Origin: Streptomyces microflavus
GTDB taxonomy: Bacteria; Actinomycetota; Actinomycetes; Streptomycetales; Streptomycetaceae
Length of the DNA: 64,000 bases
Direction of reading: 5' to 3'
Assembly (NCBI RefSeq): GCF_014650075.1
Contig: NZ_BMUG01000007.1
Coordinates: 62,001 to 126,000 of the forward strand
Shown one piece after another: positions 1 through 8,059 of the stretch; positions within the stretch are counted from its first letter, which is position 1; each line of letters opens with the position of its first letter. Under the pieces are notes generated by a model that was not told the origin of the DNA, did no database searches, and worked only from the letters and a program-made list of their open reading frames with translations. A program made the position numbers and the translations under genes.

Positions 1-128
1 TCGTACCCGTCGACCGCGACCCGGGTGCCGTACCCCTCGAAGGCGAGGCTGCGCTGGAGCGCCTCCCGTACGGCCGGTTCGTCGTCGACGATCAGGATGC
101 GCTGGGGATCGTCTTCGGCGGGGCTCAT
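1..128 (-). CDS. Response regulator, N-terminal part only (runs off the window)
   Basis: This frame reads leftwards from the ATG at 126-128 and is cut by the window edge after about 42 residues. It begins MSPAEDDPQRILIVDDEPAV, and the ILIVDDEPAVREAL stretch is the first beta strand and acidic pocket of a CheY-type receiver domain. The phosphoacceptor Asp and the output domain lie outside the window. The gene sits just downstream of an HtrA-like protease on the same strand. A protease next to a two-component system is a known actinobacterial arrangement (mycobacterial MprAB-PepD), so envelope-stress signalling is a reasonable inference. The receiver call is secure; the regulator subfamily cannot be decided. 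Confidence 0.85.
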   Translation of the reverse strand, partial: MSPAEDDPQRILIVDDEPAVREALQRSLAFEGYGTRVAVDGY

Positions 129-195
129 CGCTGTGTCGTCCTCTTCTCGTTCCGGCCGATGGGGCGGTCTGCGGGAGTGTCTCAGCCTCGCACGG

Positions 196-1278
196 TCAGG
201 AGCCGTCGCCCGCGCGCAGGGTGTCCAGGTCGGCCTTGAGCGTGTTCACCGGGATCGCGAAGCCGAGGCCCACGCTGCCCGCCGTGGAGCCGCTGCCCGC
301 CGCCGAGGAACTGGGCGCGTACATCGCGGAGTTGATGCCGATGATCTCGCCGTCCATGTTGATCAGCGCGCCGCCGGAGTTGCCGGGGTTGAGCGAGGCG
401 TCGGTCTGGAGCGCCTTGTACGTGGTCGTCTTCTCGCCCGTGTCGCCGTTGAACTGCTGCCCCCCGAACTCGAACGGCCACTGCTGGCCGCCACCCCCTT
501 GGTTCTCCCCCGAGCTGCCGGAGTCGTCCTTGGCGACCGTGACGTTTCGGTCGAGGGCGGAGATGATTCCGCTGGTGACGGTGCCGGTCAGGCCCTCGGG
601 CGAGCCGATCGCCACGACCTGGTCACCCACCTTGACCTGCGAGGAGTCGCCGAGCGAGGCCGTCTTCAGGCCGCTCGCGCCACGCAGCTTGATGAGCGCG
701 AGGTCCTTGTCGGGGTCGGTGCCCACGACGTCGGCGGTGTAGGTCTTGCCGGTGGAGAGCGTGACCTCGATCTGCTGGGCGCCCGAGATCACGTGGTTGT
801 TGGTGACGATCTCGCCGTCCTCGGTGATCACCACCCCGGACCCGGTGGACTTGCCCGCCGAGGAGGCCGCGCCGATCTCGACGATCGCGGGGGAGACCGC
901 CTCGGCGACGCCGGAGACGGTTCCCTTGCTGCTCTGCGAGACGGTGGTGCCCTGGACCGTGCCGGTGGAGCCGGTGGCGCTCGCCCCGCCGTCGCTGAGC
1001 TGCCCGACCAGCGTGGCCGTACCGCCGCCGATCACGGCCGCGGCGAGGGCGACCGCCGCCAGCAGGGCAACCGGCCGCTTCGCCCGGCGGTCGCGGTGCC
1101 CGGGGGCGGGGGGCTCGGAGGCGTACGAGGAGGGGTCGGGGGCGTACGGGGGCGGCGGCGGGTAGCCGCCTGCCGCGCCGTCGTACGCGGTGCTGTACGC
1201 CGTGTCGTACGGGTACGGGGTGGGGTCCTGGTCCGTCGTGTACGCGCCGCTCGGGCGGGGGCTCTCCGTCATGTGCAT
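196..1278 (-). CDS. Membrane-anchored trypsin-like serine protease (HtrA/PepD-like, no PDZ domain)
   Basis: A 360-residue protein. Residues 1-65 form a Pro/Tyr-rich cytoplasmic tail (PYPYDTAYSTAYDG), followed by one transmembrane helix at about 70-90 (VALLAAVALAAAVIGGG) and an extracytoplasmic S1C protease domain. The catalytic triad is visible: His in TNNHVI, Asp in DKDLALI and Ser in NPGNSGGALI. The chain ends shortly after the protease fold (VGLGFAIPVNTL), so the C-terminal PDZ domain of classical HtrA is absent, as in several actinobacterial homologues. A GAGG Shine-Dalgarno lies just before the ATG at 1278. It probably degrades or processes misfolded proteins outside the membrane, with the downstream response regulator as functional partner. 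Confidence 0.88.
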   Translation of the reverse strand: MHMTESPRPSGAYTTDQDPTPYPYDTAYSTAYDGAAGGYPPPPPYAPDPSSYASEPPAPGHRDRRAKRPVALLAAVALAAAVIGGGTATLVGQLSDGGASATGSTGTVQGTTVSQSSKGTVSGVAEAVSPAIVEIGAASSAGKSTGSGVVITEDGEIVTNNHVISGAQQIEVTLSTGKTYTADVVGTDPDKDLALIKLRGASGLKTASLGDSSQVKVGDQVVAIGSPEGLTGTVTSGIISALDRNVTVAKDDSGSSGENQGGGGQQWPFEFGGQQFNGDTGEKTTTYKALQTDASLNPGNSGGALINMDGEIIGINSAMYAPSSSAAGSGSTAGSVGLGFAIPVNTLKADLDTLRAGDGS

Positions 1279-1375
1279 CAGCCTCGCGAGCCAAGATGAG
1301 AGCAGCCTGAGTACGTCCTGAGAAGCCCGGAAGAACCGCGTATGCCCGCTGTAAGGGCGCCCCGCGATGTCCGTA

Positions 1376-1987
1376 CTAGCTCTGGGTGAGGAACACGGCC
1401 CATGTGCAGGGCGCGCACGTCAGGACGTACCCGAGGCCGCCCCCGTAGTTGGCGGCCGTGGCCGTCTCGTTGCCCTCCTCCAGGTGCGCCACGAACGCCA
1501 TCGGCTTCTCGCACTCCGGGCAGTTGGGCACCCGGTCCGCGTAGTACCAGTCGGGCTCGCCGCCCAGGGAGCCCAGCACCGCCCGCCCCCGGCCGCAGAG
1601 CTCGGCGTACGCGGAACGGGCGTCGTCGTACGTGTCCTCCTCGACGGTCACGGTTTTGACCGCCGACACCGCCCCCAGCCGGGTCTCCCCCTCGGCGGGG
1701 ACCGTCGCCGGGACGAGTCCGCCGGATACTGCGGACGGGAAGAGGTACGCCCGGTTCCCGCCGTCGAAGGGGTCCCACTCCTCACACAGGCCCGGGTCGT
1801 TCGCGCAGATGAAGACGGCGACGGTGCCCTCGTCCACCGGCAGCTGCGCCAGGAACTGCATCGCGCCCTCGCAGGTGGCGCACCGGGGCCAGGAGAAGCC
1901 GACGGGGACGAGCGGTATCCCGCCGGTGCGCAGCCCGGGGGCGGTCTCGCCCGTCGTGCCGTCGTAGATCATCAGGGTCTGTGGCAT
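1376..1987 (-). CDS. DUF1963-like (YwqG-like) protein with Cys pairs
   Basis: About 203 residues from the ATG at 1987; an upstream in-frame ATG at 2017 is possible but adds only a basic leader that looks non-native. The segment GIPLVPVGFSWPRCATCEGA followed by MQFLAQLPVDEG matches the gist of the DUF1963/YwqG fold (a G-P-x-P...WP motif followed by a hydrophobic strand). Two CxxC pairs (CATC near the N-terminus and CPEC near residue 160) and a CAPC near the C-terminus suggest a bound metal, probably zinc. There is no signal peptide or membrane helix, so it is likely cytoplasmic. The biochemical role is unknown. It stands alone between the protease and the LacI regulator. Confidence 0.7.
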   Translation of the reverse strand: MPQTLMIYDGTTGETAPGLRTGGIPLVPVGFSWPRCATCEGAMQFLAQLPVDEGTVAVFICANDPGLCEEWDPFDGGNRAYLFPSAVSGGLVPATVPAEGETRLGAVSAVKTVTVEEDTYDDARSAYAELCGRGRAVLGSLGGEPDWYYADRVPNCPECEKPMAFVAHLEEGNETATAANYGGGLGYVLTCAPCTWAVFLTQS

Positions 1988-2032
1988 GCGCGGGAGTCTA
2001 GGACGCGCCTCCGACACCTCAGGAGGCGGCGG

Positions 2033-3073
2033 TCACTCCGACGCGTTCGGCTCCCCGCAGCCGCACGAGCGCCGGATCACCAGCGCCGAGGGGAACTGCT
2101 TCAGCCGCTCCCGCCGCGAGCCGACGACCCGGAGCGAGTCGTCGAGCACCAGGTCCACGGCGGCCCGCGCCATCGCCGGACGGTCGGAGAAGACCGTGGT
2201 CAGCGGCGGATCCGTGAGCCCGGCCTCCTTCACGTCGTCGAAGCCCGCGACCGCCAGCTCACCGGGTACGTCGATGCGCAGCTCGCGCGCCGCCCGCAGC
2301 ACCCCGATGGCCTGGTCGTCGGTGGCGCAGAAGATCGCCGGGGGGCGGTCCGGGCCGGCGAGCAGCCCGAGCGCCACCTGATAGGCGTCGTACCGGTTGT
2401 ACGGGGCCTGGAAGAGCCGGCCCTCCGTCGAGCGGCCGGACTCGTGCATCGCCCGGCGCCAGCCCTCGACGTGGTCGGCGACCGGGTCACCGACGGCCGG
2501 GGTCTCCTCCGTACCGCCGAGGCAGGCCACGTACGCGTTGCCGTGCTCCAGCAGGTGGCGGGTGGCGAGCTGGGCGCCGCCGACGTCGTCCGTGACCACC
2601 GCGACGTCGTCGATCGCCTCGGGGCGCTCGTGCAGCAGCACCACCCGGGCGTCCCACGCCTCTATCTCCGCCGCCGCCCGCTCGCTGGGGCCCTGGCTGA
2701 CCAGGATCAGCCCGGAGACGCGCATGCCGAGGAAGGCGCGCAGATAGTGGACCTCGCGCTCGTCGCGGTAGTCGGAGTTGCCGACGAGCACCATTTTCCC
2801 GCGCTCGGCGGCGGCCTGTTCGACCGCGTGCGCCATCTCCGCGAAGAAGGGCTGCCGGGCGTCCGGGACGATCATTCCTATGAGGTCGGTCCGCCGCGAG
2901 GCCATGGCCTGGGCGACCCGGTCGGGCCGGTAGCCCAGCTGCTTGATCGCGGCGAGCACCCGCTCGCGCGTGGCCGGGGCGACCGGCCGGGGTCCGTTGT
3001 TGATGACGTAACTGACGACCGCGGTCGACGTCCCCGCCAGTCTCGCCACATCGTCCCGCGTCACCTTGGCCAC
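2033..3073 (-). CDS. LacI/GalR-family transcriptional regulator
   Basis: A 346-residue regulator with the standard two-part architecture. The N-terminal helix-turn-helix is VTRDDVARLAGTSTAVVSYV, followed by the hinge region (RERVLAAIKQLGYRPDRVAQAM). A periplasmic-binding-protein-like effector domain begins with DLIGMIVPDARQPFFAEMAH and includes the dimer-core segment AIFCATDDQAIGVLRAA. The protein ends in a Cys-rich tail (RRSCGCGEPN). Family members usually repress sugar-use operons, but no sugar transporter or glycosidase is adjacent, so the target and ligand cannot be inferred. It is transcribed in the same direction as glnR, about 25 bp downstream of it, so cotranscription is possible. Confidence 0.9.
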   Translation of the reverse strand: MAKVTRDDVARLAGTSTAVVSYVINNGPRPVAPATRERVLAAIKQLGYRPDRVAQAMASRRTDLIGMIVPDARQPFFAEMAHAVEQAAAERGKMVLVGNSDYRDEREVHYLRAFLGMRVSGLILVSQGPSERAAAEIEAWDARVVLLHERPEAIDDVAVVTDDVGGAQLATRHLLEHGNAYVACLGGTEETPAVGDPVADHVEGWRRAMHESGRSTEGRLFQAPYNRYDAYQVALGLLAGPDRPPAIFCATDDQAIGVLRAARELRIDVPGELAVAGFDDVKEAGLTDPPLTTVFSDRPAMARAAVDLVLDDSLRVVGSRRERLKQFPSALVIRRSCGCGEPNASE

Positions 3074-3097
3074 GCGCGGCAGTCTACGCGGATGGAA

Positions 3098-3904
3098 CTA
3101 CCTCTTGGCAGCCTCTACCGGGGCTTCTTCCGCCGCTGTGGCCGAAGACGACTGCTCCGATCGGGTGACGGGCTCGGCGGCCTTCTGCTGGGCGGCCTGC
3201 CGCTCCTTCGCCTCCTCGGCGGCGCGCTCCACCTTCTCGGGGGTGACGAAGCGGTAGCCGACGTTACGGACGGTCCCGATCAGTGACTCGTGCTCGGGGC
3301 CGAGCTTGGCGCGCAGCCGCCGGACGTGGACGTCGACCGTCCGCGTACCGCCGAAGTAGTCGTAGCCCCAGACCTCCTGGAGGAGCTGGGCGCGGGTGAA
3401 TACCCGGCCCGGGTGCTGGGCCAGGTATTTCAGCAGTTCGAATTCCTTGAAGGTCAGGTCCAGGACCCGGCCCTTGAGTTTCGCGCTGTACGTGGCCTCG
3501 TCGACGGAGAGATCGCCGTTGCGGATCTCCATCGGGGAGTCGTCGGAGGTGATCTGCTGCCGGCCGGTGGCCAGCCGCAGCCGGGCCTCGACCTCGGCGG
3601 GCCCCGCTGTGTCCAGCAGGACGTCGTCGATGCCCCAGTCGGCGGTGACGGCCGCGAGGCCGCCCTCGGTGACGACGAGGATCAGCGGACAGCCCGGTCC
3701 GGTGGACCGCAGCAGCTGACAGAGCGAGCGGACCTGAGGCAGGTCGCGGCGCCCGTCGATGAGGATCACATCGGCGCCCGGGGTGTCCACCAGGGCCGGG
3801 CCCTCGGCGGGGGCCACCCGCACGCTGTGCAGCAGGAGGCCGAGGGCGGGAAGCACCTCCGTCGACGGCTGGAGTGCGTTCGTCAACAGCAGCAGTGAAC
3901 TCAT
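3098..3904 (-). CDS. glnR: GlnR, OmpR-type global nitrogen regulator
   Basis: A 268-residue protein whose start (MSSLLLLTNALQPSTEVLPA) and winged-helix domain match Streptomyces GlnR as I know it. The receiver-like half (about 1-115) is atypical: the expected phosphoacceptor region reads VILIDGRRDLPQVRSL, as in other orphan GlnR proteins that work without a dedicated kinase. The C-terminal trans_reg_C winged helix (about 130-225) contains LTFKEFELLKYLAQHPGRVF and TVDVHVRRLRAKLG. An Ala/Glu-rich tail follows. GlnR activates or represses glnA, amtB, nir and related genes. A GlnR-like half-site pair lies about 190 bp upstream. The family assignment is nearly certain. Confidence 0.95.
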   Translation of the reverse strand: MSSLLLLTNALQPSTEVLPALGLLLHSVRVAPAEGPALVDTPGADVILIDGRRDLPQVRSLCQLLRSTGPGCPLILVVTEGGLAAVTADWGIDDVLLDTAGPAEVEARLRLATGRQQITSDDSPMEIRNGDLSVDEATYSAKLKGRVLDLTFKEFELLKYLAQHPGRVFTRAQLLQEVWGYDYFGGTRTVDVHVRRLRAKLGPEHESLIGTVRNVGYRFVTPEKVERAAEEAKERQAAQQKAAEPVTRSEQSSSATAAEEAPVEAAKR

Positions 3905-4094
3905 CGCCGCCCACCTGCCTGGTTCGGTCGATCGTTGTGCACGGTTCGCTCGCCCATTACGTCGGTCCTCCTCGTTCCCTGCGAGAGGGGCACTCCCGGG
4001 TCGGACCCGGGGGAGTATGCGGCACTGCTTCGTACGTCATGCGTCATGCGGTTGTTACGGTGCGGCCCCGCGCCCTGGGACCGCTGAGCTTGTT

Positions 4095-4110
4095 GAAACG
4101 TCTCCGTAAC
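4095..4110 (+). promoter_or_regulatory. Candidate GlnR-like box between glnR and the divergent hydrolase gene
   Basis: The sequence GAAAC-GTCTCC-GTAAC consists of two 5-bp half-sites separated by exactly 6 bp. Both halves fit the known GlnR consensus pieces (GTnAC and GAAAC, 6-bp spacer), though in the order b then a. It sits in the 276-bp divergent region (3905-4180), 70 bp upstream of the hydrolase start and 190 bp upstream of glnR. Autoregulation or control of the hydrolase is an inference. The rest of the region holds a GC-rich inverted repeat around 3992-4014 and no further gene. Confidence 0.4.
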
Positions 4111-4180
4111 AACGCCCGGGAAGCACAAAAGGACCCGGGGGCTGCATTGCCCGGATCCTCTTCGCAGCAGAATAGCCCAC

Positions 4181-5101
4181 ATGAGTTCTGTGTCCGAGGG
4201 TCCATTCCTGAGTTCTTCTGTTCCCTTGCTCACGCCGAACCACCGGTACGCCACATTGCTGACCGATGACGGGGTCCCGGTCGAGGCGGTGTACGAGCCG
4301 TGTACGGCAGGTTTCGGGGCCCGGGGGAGCGGTCCGGGGGACGCGGTGGCGGACACCCCCGCGATCGTGGTGGCGCACGGGTTCACCGGCTCGGTCGACC
4401 GGCCCGCCGTACGCCGTGCCGCGCGGGTGTTCTCCCAGCGTGCGGCCGTGATCACGTTCTCGTTCCGGGGCCACGGACGGTCCGGCGGGCGCTCCACGGT
4501 GGGCGACCGCGAGGTGCTGGATCTGGCCGCCGCGGTGGCCTGGGCGCGGACCCTGGGGCACGTCCGGGTCGTTACGGTCGGGTTCTCCATGGGCGGTTCC
4601 GTGGTGCTCCGGCACGGCGCTCTGTATACGGAAGAATCCGAGGCACGGGATGCGTCCGTCCGTGTACCGGTGCGCGAACGGCGCATGGGGGAGCACTTGG
4701 GGGCGCACTCGGACGCGGTGGTGGCGGTCAGCTCTCCCGCCCGCTGGTACTACCGGGGTACGGCCCCGATGCGCCGCCTGCACTGGGTGGTCACCCGCCC
4801 CTCGGGGAGGTTCGTCGGGCGGTACGGATTCCGTACCCGGATCGCCACCGACGACTGGGACCCGGTCCCGCTCTCCCCGGTCGAGGCGGTCCCGCTCATC
4901 GCCCCGGCCCCGCTGCTGCTCGTGCACGGCGACCGGGACCCGTACTTCCCGCTGGACCACCCCCGGATGCTGGCCCGGGCGGCGGGCGAGGGTGGGGCTG
5001 AGCTGTGGCTGGAGCGGGGGATGGGGCACGCGGAGAACGCGGCGGACGACGCCCTCCTCGCCCGGATCGCCGACTGGGCGACGGGCCCGCCGCCCGCGTG
5101 A
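4181..5101 (+). CDS. Alpha/beta hydrolase
   Basis: A 306-residue serine hydrolase-fold protein. The oxyanion-loop segment is VVAHGFTGS, the nucleophile elbow is GFSMGGS (Ser about residue 133), the acid is probably the Asp of HGDRDPYFP, and the catalytic His is in MGHAENA near the C-terminus. There is no signal peptide. The segment between the elbow and the acid residue acts as lid (RERRMGEHLGAHSDAVVAV). No clear Shine-Dalgarno precedes the ATG, so the message may be leaderless. It is divergent from glnR, and the shared promoter region carries the GlnR-like motif. The substrate is unknown. Confidence 0.85.
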   Translation: MSSVSEGPFLSSSVPLLTPNHRYATLLTDDGVPVEAVYEPCTAGFGARGSGPGDAVADTPAIVVAHGFTGSVDRPAVRRAARVFSQRAAVITFSFRGHGRSGGRSTVGDREVLDLAAAVAWARTLGHVRVVTVGFSMGGSVVLRHGALYTEESEARDASVRVPVRERRMGEHLGAHSDAVVAVSSPARWYYRGTAPMRRLHWVVTRPSGRFVGRYGFRTRIATDDWDPVPLSPVEAVPLIAPAPLLLVHGDRDPYFPLDHPRMLARAAGEGGAELWLERGMGHAENAADDALLARIADWATGPPPA

Positions 5102-5159
5102 CCCATCATGGAGAGCTGACGCACGAGGCGTGCGACCGACCGACCTAAGGAGTGGCGCC

Positions 5160-5414
5160 ATGGCAGCGGGGACGATCCGCTACTGGGCCGCGGCCAAGGC
5201 CGCCGCGGGCACCGCGGAGGAGCCGTACGCGGCGGAGACCCTCGCGGAGGCGCTCGACGCGGTGCGCACGCGGCACCCCGGAGAGCTGAGCCAGGTGCTC
5301 CGGCGGTGCTCGTTCCTCATCGACGGCAACCCCGTCGGTACCCGCGGGCATGAGACCGTACGCCTTGCCGAGGGCGGCACGGTCGAGGTGCTCCCGCCGT
5401 TCGCAGGAGGGTGA
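5160..5414 (+). CDS. MoaD/ThiS-family sulfur-carrier protein
   Basis: An 84-residue ubiquitin-fold protein starting MAAGTIRYWAAAKAAAG and ending VEVLPPFAGG. The C-terminal Gly-Gly is the diagnostic end that is adenylated and thiocarboxylated by an E1-like MoeB/ThiF enzyme. The start is fixed by AAGGAG about 8 bp upstream of the ATG at 5160; a longer in-frame extension to 4650 runs through the hydrolase gene and is rejected. It could serve molybdopterin synthesis (MoaD) or another thiocarboxylate pathway, and sequence alone does not decide. A sulfurtransferase group lies about 2.6 kb downstream. Confidence 0.88.
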   Translation: MAAGTIRYWAAAKAAAGTAEEPYAAETLAEALDAVRTRHPGELSQVLRRCSFLIDGNPVGTRGHETVRLAEGGTVEVLPPFAGG

Positions 5415-5424
5415 ACCGCAGGCC

Positions 5425-6789
5425 ATGAGCAGCAGCGATCAGCAGTACCCGTATCCGTACGACCCCCAGCAGCCGCAGCAGCCCCAGGCGCCGCAGTACT
5501 GGCCCGACGGGACGGCCGGGCAGCCCGCGCCGCCCCAGGAGCCGGGCGGCCACGGCCAGGGCGCGACGCAGACGTGGCAGGCGCCGACCTGGGACACGCA
5601 GTACCAGCCGACGATCCAGCGGGACCAGCACGCCGGGCAGGCACCGGCCTACAGGCAGCCGCAGCAGCCGGACGCGTACGGGGCCGGGCAGCAGGACCCG
5701 TACGGTACGGGGCCGCAGCAGTCGGGTGCGTACGCGACGGGGGCGCACCAGCCCGACCCGTACGGGACTCCGCAGCCGCAGTACCAGGAACCCCAGCCTC
5801 AGCAGCATCAGCCGTACCAGCAGTTCCCCTCCGGGCAGCATCAGCAGCAGCAGCCGTTCCGGCCCGCCGCCGATACCGGCTACCTGCCCCCGCAGGGCGC
5901 CTCCGGCTCGCTCCCGCTGCCGCCCGAGGCGCAGGCGGCCCCCGGGCCCGTGACCCCGGCCGCGCCCCAGCCGTCGCAGCCGGGCCCCGACGCCTCCGGC
6001 TACAGCGCGCCCACCACCCTCGGCAACGCCCGGCTCACCGACGCCCAGCGGGCCCGGGCCGAGGGGCGTTCGCCGATCATCGCGCCCGGGATGCAGCCCG
6101 CCGCGATCACCGCCGGTCTCGGCCTGCTCCTCGCGGGCGGCGCGGCCGTCGGCCCGTACGCCCTGCTCGTCCCGCTCGTCCTCCTCCAGGCGGTGACCGC
6201 CGCCGGATGGTTCCGGCTCAACGGCATGTGGCCGGCCCGCCAGGGCATCGCGCTCGCCTTCGCCGGCGGCCTCGTCGCCGATGTCGCGCTCCTCGCGGCG
6301 GGCCGCGAGAACGGTCCCGCCGCGCTCCTGGGCACCCTGGGGGTCTGGGTGCTGCTCACCGTGGTCCTCCAGCTCCGCTCCCCGGCGACCGGCGAGGAGC
6401 GGATGTCCGGGCTGATGGCCACGGTCGTCTCGGCGGCCCTCGCGGTGCTCGCCGCCGGACACCTCGCGGCTCTCCCGGACGCGGTGACGGTCGGCGGGGT
6501 GGCGGTCGCGGCCGCCGTACTCACCCGTGCGCTGCCGCTGCCGGGCATCGCGTCCGTCGTGGTGGCGCTGCTCGCGAGTGCGGGCGCCGGCATCGCGGTG
6601 GGCGGGTTCACGGATTACGGCAGCCAGGGGGCGCTCCTCGGCCTCGCGGCGGGCGCCGGCGCGCTGATCGGGCTGCGGGTGGCGAGCTACGACTACCCCT
6701 CGCGCTTCGTCCACATGACGGCCGGGGTGGCGCTGCCGCTCACGGTGGCGGCCCCGGCGGTCTATCTGATCGGCCGCGCGCTCGTCTGA
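5425..6789 (+). CDS. Polytopic membrane protein with long Gln/Pro/Tyr-rich N-terminus
   Basis: 454 residues from the ATG at 5425, which is preceded by AGGAGG overlapping the end of the MoaD/ThiS gene, so the two are probably cotranscribed. Residues 1-215 are a low-complexity cytoplasmic tail dominated by Gln, Pro, Tyr and Gly (QYPYPYDPQQPQQPQ and many similar runs). From about residue 230 there are around eight hydrophobic segments (AITAGLGLLLAGGAAVGPYA, VLLTVVLQL and others), giving an integral membrane domain. No catalytic motif is seen. The tail resembles intrinsically disordered, condensate-prone segments of other Streptomyces membrane proteins. Function unknown. Confidence 0.8.
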   Translation: MSSSDQQYPYPYDPQQPQQPQAPQYWPDGTAGQPAPPQEPGGHGQGATQTWQAPTWDTQYQPTIQRDQHAGQAPAYRQPQQPDAYGAGQQDPYGTGPQQSGAYATGAHQPDPYGTPQPQYQEPQPQQHQPYQQFPSGQHQQQQPFRPAADTGYLPPQGASGSLPLPPEAQAAPGPVTPAAPQPSQPGPDASGYSAPTTLGNARLTDAQRARAEGRSPIIAPGMQPAAITAGLGLLLAGGAAVGPYALLVPLVLLQAVTAAGWFRLNGMWPARQGIALAFAGGLVADVALLAAGRENGPAALLGTLGVWVLLTVVLQLRSPATGEERMSGLMATVVSAALAVLAAGHLAALPDAVTVGGVAVAAAVLTRALPLPGIASVVVALLASAGAGIAVGGFTDYGSQGALLGLAAGAGALIGLRVASYDYPSRFVHMTAGVALPLTVAAPAVYLIGRALV

Positions 6790-6923
6790 CGTGCGGTCGA
6801 TCTCGGACGACGGGCCTGACGCGCCCTCAAAGGGGGTACACGCCCCGGGAACCGATCGGGTGGTGCCGCTCGTCGGTCACCCGGGGGCATTGACCGTACG
6901 GCCGAGGTGGGGGAACCACACAC

Positions 6924-7613
6924 ATGCGCGCACTGCGAATCCTGCTGGTCCTGCTGGCGGTGGTCGGCGGCCTCTTCGTCGCCGCCGACCGGCTGGCGCT
7001 CCACTTCGCCGAGTCGGAGGCCGAGGACCGGGTCAGGATCAGCGGTGGCAGCGCCGGGACGACCGAGATCTCGATCAAGGGCTTCCCGTTCCTGACCCAG
7101 CTCGCCGCCTCGGAGTTCGGCCAGGTCGATGTCACCCTCAAGGACATGAAGACCGAGGCCGCGGGCCGCGCGATACGCGTCGGCGAGGTGCGGGCGCGGC
7201 TGCACGACGTGAAGCTCGGCTCCGGCTACTCCAGCGCCACGGCCGCCCGTGCCACCGGCACCGCCGTCGTCTCGTACGCGGACCTGACGGCGGCCGCGGA
7301 GGACGGCGTCACCGTCGCGTACGGCGGCGACGGCAAGGTGAAGGTCACCGGCACGGTCGAGATCCTCGGCCGCCAGATCTCCCGCAGCGTGGTCTCCACC
7401 GTGACCCGCGTCGACGCCCACACGATCAAGGTGAGGGCGGACGAGGTGCCGGGGGAGGGCATCCCGGGGCTGGAGCAACTGGTCCGTACGAGGACGGACT
7501 TCGAGCGCGACATCGACGGTCTGCCCAAGGGGCTCGAACTCCAGAAGATCCAGGTGACGCAGAACGGCCTGGAGATCGCGCTGAACGGCTCGGACGTGTC
7601 GCTCACCGGCTGA
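6924..7613 (+). CDS. DUF2993 (LmeA-like) exported lipid-binding-type protein
   Basis: 229 residues. An N-terminal hydrophobic segment (LRILLVLLAVVGGLFVAADR) acts as signal anchor. The rest is a DUF2993 domain with the typical early pattern ISIKGFPFLTQLAASEFGQV and a long beta-rich body rich in Val/Thr/Asp. Mycobacterial LmeA, a family member, binds phosphoinositides and influences lipomannan elongation, so an envelope-lipid role is possible but unproven here. GAGGTGGGGGAA precedes the ATG. It stands between the membrane protein gene and the sulfur locus, apparently as a single gene. Confidence 0.82.
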   Translation: MRALRILLVLLAVVGGLFVAADRLALHFAESEAEDRVRISGGSAGTTEISIKGFPFLTQLAASEFGQVDVTLKDMKTEAAGRAIRVGEVRARLHDVKLGSGYSSATAARATGTAVVSYADLTAAAEDGVTVAYGGDGKVKVTGTVEILGRQISRSVVSTVTRVDAHTIKVRADEVPGEGIPGLEQLVRTRTDFERDIDGLPKGLELQKIQVTQNGLEIALNGSDVSLTG

Positions 7614-7770
7614 GAGCACCGGAACACCGCCGGATCCGGATAGTGAGACGCCGGTGTCCGGTCCGTAGATGCCCGGCGGGCGAAGGGGGACGGGAAACCG
7701 GCTCCGGGGCGCGCCTCCCCGCATCGCGTCTCGCATCATGGATGATCGCGTCTCACCATGCGACACGACG

Positions 7771-7800
7771 GTGACATCTCCGCCCGTACCTCCCTACGAT
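7771..7800 (+). promoter_or_regulatory. Probable vegetative promoter giving a leaderless transcript for the Cys leader peptide
   Basis: GTGACA (7771-7776) and TACGAT (7795-7800) are separated by 18 bp and fit the -35/-10 pattern of the major Streptomyces sigma factor. The predicted start of transcription falls at about 7807-7808, which is the A of the leader peptide ATG, so the message would be leaderless. Two direct copies of ATCGCGTCTC (7723-7732 and 7744-7753) flank ATCATGGATGAT just upstream and could be a regulator site. Confidence 0.6.
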
Positions 7801-7807
7801 CGGACCC

Positions 7808-7888
7808 ATGAAGCGACAGGCGGATCTCACGAAGCGGCGGGCAGTAGACCTGTGCCGCGTCGCCGCCATGCTCTGTCGTACCTCCTGA
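7808..7888 (+). CDS. 26-residue Cys-containing leader peptide upstream of the sulfurtransferase
   Basis: The short frame encodes MKRQADLTKRRAVDLCRVAA followed by MLCRTS and a stop. Small peptides with this basic, two-Cys sequence (LCRVAAMLCR) are annotated as putative leader peptides ahead of sulfur genes in Streptomyces, by recall. The paired Cys codons near the end fit ribosome stalling under cysteine shortage, and leaderless Cys upstream frames are known in mycobacteria. It lies 171 bp before the sulfurtransferase start, and a perfect hairpin follows at 7919-7946. The coding call is strong because length, composition and position fit together; the attenuation mechanism is inference. Confidence 0.75.
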   Translation: MKRQADLTKRRAVDLCRVAAMLCRTS

Positions 7889-7918
7889 GCGGGGCGTTCG
7901 TTCCGTCCCCGTCTCTCC

Positions 7919-7946
7919 CCGGCCCTTCGACCACCGTCAGGGCCGG
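7919..7946 (+). terminator. Hairpin between leader peptide and sulfurtransferase (candidate attenuator)
   Basis: CCGGCCCT and AGGGCCGG form a perfect 8-bp stem around a 12-nt loop, about 30 nt after the leader peptide stop and 114 nt before the next start. No T-run follows, so it could act as a Rho-dependent or pausing element, or mask nothing at all. Its position fits control by translation of the leader peptide. Confidence 0.45.
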
Positions 7947-8059
7947 CCCCCGTGCCCCGTACGCGCCGCGCTCCGTCCGTCCGCGTGTATACCCGCACCC
8001 CCGCAGGATCACTCCGCATCTCGCACCACCCGCCGCAGACTGCCCCGGAGGAGAACAAC

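Noticed and set aside
25..1299. Long plus-strand open frame opposite the protease
   Set aside because: It is the antisense shadow of the HtrA-like gene: Arg/Gly/Ala-rich, no motif, and no ribosome site.
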